Positions 6,195-8,609 of a DNA stretch of 8,609 bases are shown here, in pieces. The notes under the pieces are model-generated. The model was not told the DNA's origin and ran no database searches. It was given only the letters and a program-made list of their open reading frames with translations. Within the stretch, counting starts at the first letter, position 1, and each line of letters begins with the position of its first letter. Source of the stretch: Alphaproteobacteria bacterium UBA1303 (lineage in GTDB: Bacteria; Pseudomonadota; Alphaproteobacteria; Micropepsales; Micropepsaceae); contig DBTZ01000016.1 of assembly GCA_002307315.1 (NCBI GenBank), forward strand, positions 1 through 8,609, in the 5' to 3' direction. The position numbers were made by a program, and so were the translations under genes.

Positions 6195-6222
6195 ATTTTA
6201 TCGAAACCAACGACAAGCGCAA
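6195..6222 (-). promoter_or_regulatory. Candidate sigma-70 promoter of the CsgG-like gene
   Basis: On the minus strand, TTGCGC (complement of 6217-6222) is followed after 16 nt by TAAAAT (complement of 6195-6200), five of six matches to the -10 consensus but only three of six at -35. It lies in the AT-rich part of the 256-nt gap between secA and this gene. Transcription would start near 6188, giving a leader of about 77 nt. Confidence 0.35.
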
Positions 6223-6308
6223 CAGGTTGTTTCTCTCCTTGTTCGCTCGCCATGCGGGCGGCAGCAAACGAATCGAACTATCGGCAGAACAGCAGATATG
6301 GCCAACAG

Positions 6309-6346
6309 AAACGATAACGACGACCAATAGCGCGTCGCTATCGTTT
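6309..6346 (-). terminator. Likely secA terminator
   Basis: A 14-bp stem (6309-6322 with 6333-6346, loop 6323-6332) lies 21 nt beyond the secA stop codon. The single plus-strand A-C mismatch (6317/6338) becomes a U-G wobble in the minus-strand RNA, so the minus transcript folds better. The tail after the stem is only CTGTTGG, with no long U run, so it may instead act as a 3'-end stabilising hairpin. Confidence 0.5.
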
Positions 6347-6367
6347 ATCCGCGTAACACGCGCGCCC

Positions 6368-8609
6368 TTAGTTCAACGCCCCGTGACAATGCTTGAATTT
6401 GCGTCCCGAACCGCAGGGGCAAGGGGCATTGCGAGGCACCTTCCCCCAGGTCGCGGGGGCGTTGGGATCGACCGCAACGTCGCGCGGACGGTTGATCACG
6501 GTGCGCTGGCCGCGCGGCGCGTCGCCCGGCTGCATCTGGTCTTCGCCGGTCAACGGGTCGATTCGAGTTTCCAGCAAGTCGCGCGGCGCATTCTGCGGCA
6601 TTTCCGGCGGCGGTTCGCCGACATTGATTTGGATGTGCATCAACTGGCGCACCACATCGGTACGCAGTTTGGCCAACAGCGCCTCGAACAGTTCGAACGC
6701 TTCGCCCTTGTACTCGTTGAGCGGGTCGCGCTGACCATAGCTGCGCAAACCGACATACTGGCGCAAATGGTCGAGATTGATGTTGTGCTCGCGCCAATTG
6801 TGATCGAGGGTCTGCAACAGGATCGCCTTTTCGGCGTAGCGCATGATCTCCGGGGTGAAGTTGGCGGTGCGTTCCGCCACCTTGGTCTCCACGATTTTGA
6901 CGATGCGATCACGCACCTCTTCGTCGGCGATGCCTTCTTCCTTGGCCCATTCGACGATCGGCAATTCGAGATCGAAGACCTTGAAGACTTCCTCGGCTAG
7001 GCCGGCGGCGTCCCATGCCTCGGCATAGGCCTTGGGTGGAATGTGCCGCTCCACCATGTCGGCGATCACTTCCAGCCGGTATTCCTTGATCTCGTCGCTG
7101 ACGTCGTCGGACGACATGATGATCTTGCGTTGTTCGAAGATCACCTTGCGCTGGTCGTTGAGCACGTTGTCGTACTTCAGGATGCTCTTGCGGATTTCGA
7201 AGTTGCGGGCTTCGACCTTCTGCTGCGCCTTTTCCAACGCCTTGTTGACCCAAGGGTGGGTGATGGCCTCGCCCTTTTCCAGGCCGAGCCTGGTCAGCAC
7301 CGCGTCCATGCGCTCCGAACCGAAGATGCGCATCAAATCGTCTTGCAGACTGAGAAAGAACTTCGATGCGCCTGGGTCGCCCTGACGGCCGGAACGGCCG
7401 CGCAATTGGTTATCGATGCGCCGGCTTTCGTGGCGTTCGGTACCGATGATATAAAGCCCGCCGGCGGCAATCACCTTTTCTTTGTCGGTAGCGACCTCGG
7501 CACGAATTTCGGCGGCGCGGCGTTCCAGTTCGGTCGGATCGGTTATATCGGCGAGTTCGACCTTGATGCGCATGTCGGCATTGCCGCCGAGCTGAATGTC
7601 GGTGCCGCGGCCGGCCATATTGGTGGCGATAGTGACGGCGCCGAGCTTGCCGGCCTGAGAGACGATCACCGCCTCCTGCTCGTGGTAACGGGCGTTAAGC
7701 ACGTTGTGCCGAATCTTGCGCCTTGCAAGCAGGTCCGCCAATTGTTCCGACTTTTCGATCGAGATGGTGCCGACCAGTACCGGTTGCCCCTTGGCGTGGC
7801 ATTCCTTGATCAGTTCGATGATCGCTTCGTTCTTGTCGTCAATGGTGCGATAGACTTCGTCGTCGTAATCGGCGCGCTTGACCGGCAGGTTGGTCGGTAC
7901 TTCGATCACGTCGAGCTTGTAGATGTCCATGAACTCGGCGGCTTCGGTCAGCGCGGTGCCGGTCATGCCGGCCAGTTTTTGGTAGAGCCGGAAATAGTTC
8001 TGGAAAGTTATCGAGGCGAGCGTGGCGTTCTCCGGCTGCACCGTAACGTGTTCTTTGGCCTCCAACGCCTGATGCAGGCCCTCGGAATAGCGGCGGCCCT
8101 CCATCATACGGCCGGTGAACTCGTCGATGATGATGACTTCGTCGTTCTTGACGATGTAGTCGCGGTCCTTCTGAAACAGCTTGTGGGCCTTGAGCGCCTG
8201 GTTGACGTGGTGGACGACGGTGATGTTTTCGATGTCGTATAGATCGCCTTTTTCCAAAAGGCCGGCATCGTGCAGAAGTTGCACAATGTGCTCGTTGCCG
8301 GCATCGGTCAGCGTCGCCTGGCGTTGTTTTTCGTCGACTTCGAAATCGCCCTTAGCGACGATTTCCTCCTCGGTTTCCTTTTCTCCGGGCAGGCGATGGC
8401 GCGCCTTATAGCCTTCGGCGGGCGACGTAAGTTGCGGGATCAGCGCGTCGACCCGGCGATAGAGTTCGGTCAAGTCCTCGGTCGGGCCGGAAATGATCAG
8501 CGGCGTGCGCGCCTCGTCCATTAGGATCGAGTCGACCTCATCGACGATGCCGTCAAAGAACTCGCGCCGGGACATCTCCTCCCGGCGGGACTTCATGTTC
8601 TGCTCGCGG
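6368..8609 (-). CDS. secA: Preprotein translocase ATPase SecA, C-terminal part (5' truncated by window edge)
   Basis: SecA drives post-translational protein export through SecYEG by ATP hydrolysis at the inner membrane. The frame runs to the window edge; 746 whole codons are visible and alignment to E. coli SecA suggests about 185-190 N-terminal residues are missing. Counting from the internal Met at 8596, the landmarks are: Walker B IVDEVDSILMDEARTPLIISG (in part, 17-36); the preprotein crosslinking domain to about 190; LAGMTGTALTEAAEF (208-222); VGTISIEKSE; ATNMAGRGTDIQLGGN (324-339); RRIDNQLRGRSGRQGDPG (392-409, arginine fingers). The scaffold and two-helix finger follow (LDHNWREHNINLDHLRQ from 597, then LRSYGQRDPLNEYK). 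A proline-rich linker leads to the SEC-C zinc tail CPCGSGRKFKHCHG, with Cys726, Cys728, Cys737 and His738, which binds SecB and lipid. All visible motifs are intact. Confidence 0.98.
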   Translation of the reverse strand, partial: REQNMKSRREEMSRREFFDGIVDEVDSILMDEARTPLIISGPTEDLTELYRRVDALIPQLTSPAEGYKARHRLPGEKETEEEIVAKGDFEVDEKQRQATLTDAGNEHIVQLLHDAGLLEKGDLYDIENITVVHHVNQALKAHKLFQKDRDYIVKNDEVIIIDEFTGRMMEGRRYSEGLHQALEAKEHVTVQPENATLASITFQNYFRLYQKLAGMTGTALTEAAEFMDIYKLDVIEVPTNLPVKRADYDDEVYRTIDDKNEAIIELIKECHAKGQPVLVGTISIEKSEQLADLLARRKIRHNVLNARYHEQEAVIVSQAGKLGAVTIATNMAGRGTDIQLGGNADMRIKVELADITDPTELERRAAEIRAEVATDKEKVIAAGGLYIIGTERHESRRIDNQLRGRSGRQGDPGASKFFLSLQDDLMRIFGSERMDAVLTRLGLEKGEAITHPWVNKALEKAQQKVEARNFEIRKSILKYDNVLNDQRKVIFEQRKIIMSSDDVSDEIKEYRLEVIADMVERHIPPKAYAEAWDAAGLAEEVFKVFDLELPIVEWAKEEGIADEEVRDRIVKIVETKVAERTANFTPEIMRYAEKAILLQTLDHNWREHNINLDHLRQYVGLRSYGQRDPLNEYKGEAFELFEALLAKLRTDVVRQLMHIQINVGEPPPEMPQNAPRDLLETRIDPLTGEDQMQPGDAPRGQRTVINRPRDVAVDPNAPATWGKVPRNAPCPCGSGRKFKHCHGALN

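Larger units (their letters stand above)
6112..6367. other. Intergenic region between secA and the CsgG-like gene
   Basis: This 256-nt gap is more AT-rich than its surroundings, especially from about 6127 to 6210. It holds the secA terminator hairpin, the candidate promoter and the Shine-Dalgarno of the CsgG-like gene. In that gene's leader a small GTCG-TAT-CGAC hairpin (6149-6159) is followed on the minus strand by six T (complement of 6142-6147). The short open frames here show no family motif. Confidence 0.6.

Noticed and set aside
6227..7000. Plus-strand open frame running from the intergenic region into the secA complement
   Set aside because: It is mostly antisense to secA, lacks a Shine-Dalgarno and shows no recognisable domain.
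7043..8242. A 399-codon open frame on the plus strand opposite secA
   Set aside because: secA on the minus strand is intact with all expected motifs; the plus frame is an antisense by-product with no family resemblance.
8597..8609. Met at 8596 as a genuine SecA start
   Set aside because: The frame stays open to the window edge with residues REQN before this Met, and the N-terminal nucleotide-binding motifs of SecA must lie upstream; the gene is simply cut by the window.

Overview
The window is a GC-rich housekeeping region of an alphaproteobacterium. The protein sequences and the gene order (glyA, nrdR, riboflavin genes, nusB) fit Rhodospirillales best. That placement is inferred from family resemblance and gene order; no rRNA or other marker is present to fix the genus. 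No mobile element, CRISPR array, tRNA, rRNA or obvious horizontal insert is visible.

Plus strand, 1-4975: a tightly packed, co-directional cluster that very likely forms one transcript starting upstream of the window. It holds the 3' part of glyA (serine hydroxymethyltransferase), nrdR (ribonucleotide reductase repressor), ribD (pyrimidine deaminase/reductase), ribE (riboflavin synthase), ribB fused to a decayed GTP cyclohydrolase II domain (RibBX type), ribH (lumazine synthase) and nusB (antitermination factor). Gaps between genes are 9, 3, 3, 6 and 0 nt, followed by an 11-nt overlap. RibD, RibB, RibH and RibE together cover every committed step to riboflavin except the GTP cyclohydrolase II step (RibA) and the dephosphorylation step. 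RibA must be encoded elsewhere if the pathway is complete.

4976-5163: an intergenic stretch between convergent genes. It holds a terminator facing the minus strand and, beside it, an element of about 105 bp made of two hairpins that resembles the short intergenic repeats dispersed in many alphaproteobacterial genomes. The first hairpin probably also ends the nusB transcript.

Minus strand, 5164-6111: a secreted protein with a CsgG-like domain and a C-terminal bacterial SH3-like domain, preceded by a good Shine-Dalgarno and a plausible sigma-70 promoter. It has a signal peptide but no lipobox, unlike canonical CsgG. This is the least understood gene here.

Minus strand, 6368-8609: the C-terminal four-fifths of secA (preprotein translocase ATPase), complete at its zinc-binding tail and cut by the window edge at its N-terminus, with a probable terminator at 6309-6346.

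Overall this is a conserved core-genome region. The points worth a second look are the decayed cyclohydrolase domain, the intergenic repeat and the CsgG/SH3 protein. I do not see evidence for a new multi-gene system.
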